From assembly GCA_943371965.1 (NCBI GenBank), contig CALRWV020000002.1:310001-374000 (forward strand): DNA of 64,000 nucleotides. Reading direction: 5' to 3'. The stretch comes from CALRWV02 sp943371965 (GTDB lineage Bacteria; Bacteroidota; JABWAT01). The notes beneath the pieces were generated by a model. That model did no database searches, was not told where the DNA came from, and worked only from the letters and a program-made list of their open reading frames with translations. Shown one piece after another: positions 62,444-64,000 of the stretch. Position numbers and translations under genes: made by a program. Numbering within the stretch: position 1 is the stretch's first letter; every line of letters starts with the position of its first letter.

Positions 62444-63028
62444 TTACTTCACTGCCTTTAATATTTCGTCACTCATTGGCGAAATTGACGGACCGAAATA
62501 ATTTATCAGGATCCCATTTTCATCGATCAGGTATTTACTGAAGTTCCAATCCGGTTGATGATTATTCCATCCGTTTTTGCGAGAATCTGTCAGCCATTGG
62601 TGAACCGGATTCTGTTCTGCATTTTTTACAACTGAACTTTTTTTCATCAGTGGAAAAGTAACACCAAAATTCATCTGGCAAAACTGAGCGATTTCAGTGT
62701 CATTTCCTTTTTCCTGTTCCTTGAAATCATTTGCAGGAAAACCCAAAACGACCAGATTTCTGTGATTGGATTCATACAATTTCTGAAGAGGTTCAAATTG
62801 CGCAGTAAAACCGCAGTCGGAAGCTGTATTTACCACTAAAACCTGTTTTCCTTTGAATTGGCTGAAATCTACATTTTCACCACGGTTGTTTTGAAACTTC
62901 AGGTCGTAAAATGAAACGGACGGCGGTTTTTGTTTTTCGTTGGAAAGATTTGTTCCACGGTCTCCTGATTTTGTAAAAAACATGATCAGGGGGTAGAAAA
63001 AGGCGGATATTTTCTGTCTGGTTGTCAT
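62444..63028 (-). CDS. Glutathione peroxidase family protein, N-terminally anchored
   Basis: 194 residues from ATG 63028, which follows AGAGAG. Thioredoxin-fold peroxidase: VVNTASDCGFT carries the peroxidatic Cys (Sec in animal enzymes), GFPANDFKEQEKG carries Gln, and PDWNFSKYLID carries the Trp-Asn pair. The usual FPCNQF is FPANDF here, and Cys in IAQFCQMNFG could be the resolving Cys of a thioredoxin-dependent type. The first 25 residues hold one hydrophobic helix, so it may be membrane-tethered. Convergent with the beta-aspartyl peptidase gene, 22 bases apart. Confidence 0.88.
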   Translation of the reverse strand: MTTRQKISAFFYPLIMFFTKSGDRGTNLSNEKQKPPSVSFYDLKFQNNRGENVDFSQFKGKQVLVVNTASDCGFTAQFEPLQKLYESNHRNLVVLGFPANDFKEQEKGNDTEIAQFCQMNFGVTFPLMKKSSVVKNAEQNPVHQWLTDSRKNGWNNHQPDWNFSKYLIDENGILINYFGPSISPMSDEILKAVK

Positions 63029-63311
63029 TTTTCTCTCTTTGAATTCAACTAAGTTCAATTAAGTTGCTGGTTATAACAATCTTTAACCGGAAAAAGTTTT
63101 AACTCTTTCAATTCAATCAGAAAATTTCTGCTTTCTTTTCAATCTGTTCAACCAAAAAAACTTCACCGGTGATAGGGAATGTTACTCCGGCTTTTCAATC
63201 CAGAAAATCACTTTCTTGATGGTATAACTAACCGTTAAATCAATCAAAAAATAATTTGGAATCTGCATTAATTTGTAGGTTAGTTTTTGCTGTGATCAGA
63301 CTAAAATTTGA

Positions 63312-64000
63312 TTAATTTTCGGTTTTCATACCACAAAGAATTTCACTGATCTCCCAAAATTTCTTTCTGAGATCAAGATCGTAGGAAGAATGAGCAGAAG
63401 GAGTCACCATTTTATTGATAAAGTATTTTCCGGTAATTTTTTCTGTTTCCTGTGATTCTGCCAAATAAACAGAAGTTGCTGCACCTTTTTCCAAACTGTC
63501 ACCTGAAACTCCAAATCCGGTTTTTAGAAGTTTGGTTGTAATTACTCCCGGATGCAAACAATTTGAAGTCACATCAGTTCCACTTAATCTGTCAGAAAGC
63601 TCGAGTGCAAAAAGTACATTTGCCAATTTTGAAACTGCATATGACTGATAACTGTCAAAAAACTGTTCACTCTGAAGATTATTGAAATTCAAAACAGCCC
63701 TGCTGTGTGCAATTGAACTTACAGTAATAATTCGACCATTTTCACTTTTTTTAATCAGATCAAGAAGTTCCAAAGTAAGTACAAAAACAGATAAATGATT
63801 TACGGCAAATGTAGTTTCAAAACCATCTTCAGTCAGTTCTTTGTGTGTCATGTAAACACCGGCATTATTGATCAGAACATCAAGAACAGAAACTTTTTGC
63901 TTCACTGAAGCAGCAAGTTCTCTCACCTGTTTCAACGACGAAAGATCTGCAACCAGATAATCTATTTTATCGTTTGAAGTTAAATTTCTGATTTCCGAAA
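63312..64000 (-). CDS. Short-chain dehydrogenase/reductase, 5' end beyond the window
   Basis: The frame is open to the right edge, so the N-terminus with the TGxxxGxG cofactor motif is missing. Visible parts are YLVADLSSL, LINNAGVYM (NNAG motif), VNHLSVFVLT, VSSIAHS, and YAVSKLAN with the catalytic Tyr and Lys, then CLHPGVITTKL. This matches classical SDRs of the retinol dehydrogenase/WW-oxidoreductase-like type. The substrate is unknown. No gene lies between it and the glutathione peroxidase gene, a 283-base stretch in which I see nothing convincing. Confidence 0.85.
   Translation of the reverse strand, partial: SEIRNLTSNDKIDYLVADLSSLKQVRELAASVKQKVSVLDVLINNAGVYMTHKELTEDGFETTFAVNHLSVFVLTLELLDLIKKSENGRIITVSSIAHSRAVLNFNNLQSEQFFDSYQSYAVSKLANVLFALELSDRLSGTDVTSNCLHPGVITTKLLKTGFGVSGDSLEKGAATSVYLAESQETEKITGKYFINKMVTPSAHSSYDLDLRKKFWEISEILCGMKTEN

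Overview
The window is AT-rich, gene-dense bacterial chromosome, most likely from the Ignavibacteria / Chlorobi / Bacteroidetes (FCB) lineage. The evidence is a fused lpxC-fabZ gene, a BamA-Skp-LpxD run, DUF3078, DUF4159 and DUF4175 proteins, PorV-like and SusC-style TonB receptors, type IX secretion (T9SS) C-terminal sorting domains of the 'YPNPFNP...G.Y..R' kind, and promoter-like TAnnTTTG boxes. No rRNA, CRISPR array, phage or complete insertion sequence is seen. The only tRNA is tRNA-Leu(TAG).

Layout. 1-3.6 kb: nif3 and a zinc-ribbon protein, then reverse-strand lipoproteins and clpS. 3.8-6.9 kb: an overlapping reverse operon of porin, FMN-binding protein, membrane protein and ApbE, which looks like an extracytoplasmic flavinylated redox module. 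7.1-11 kb: hemA, a hemC-hemD fusion and hemB (tetrapyrrole synthesis). 11.1-13.6 kb: two peptidases. 13.7-17 kb: a small accessory patch (Uma2 nuclease, oxidoreductase, PIN/RHH toxin-antitoxin pair) and an epimerase. 18.1-21.5 kb: tRNA-Leu and tig-clpP-clpX. 21.5-22 kb: two tandem terminator-ended units that look like small RNA genes. 22-28.9 kb: Nudix hydrolase, histidine kinase, ECF sigma and anti-sigma, DUF4175 and DUF4159. 29.1-31.4 kb: B12-binding protein, unknown protein, glgC. 31.4-34.3 kb: two unknown lipoproteins and an MscS channel, with a diverged second copy of the mscS 3' end. 34.5-45 kb: envelope genes surE, panB, lplA-like, lpxA, lpxC-fabZ, lpxD, two skp/ompH, bamA and uppS. 45.2 kb: hisB.

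45.8-62.4 kb is the most distinctive region. It holds two cyanophycinase-like S51 peptidases (one periplasmic-type and canonical, one with a T9SS sorting domain and altered active-site surroundings), a beta-aspartyl (Thr) peptidase, a YfcC-type carrier, a TonB receptor, a PorV-like protein, two more secreted proteins with surface-sorting-type C-termini, an RpiR/SIS regulator, a CPBP protease and an enolase-superfamily enzyme. I infer a locus for using an extracellular beta-linked aspartyl polymer or peptide, with cyanophycin as the leading candidate. The regulator may act through TGAAAC..GTTTCA-type palindromes in the divergent control region. The window closes with a glutathione peroxidase and a short-chain dehydrogenase cut by the right edge.
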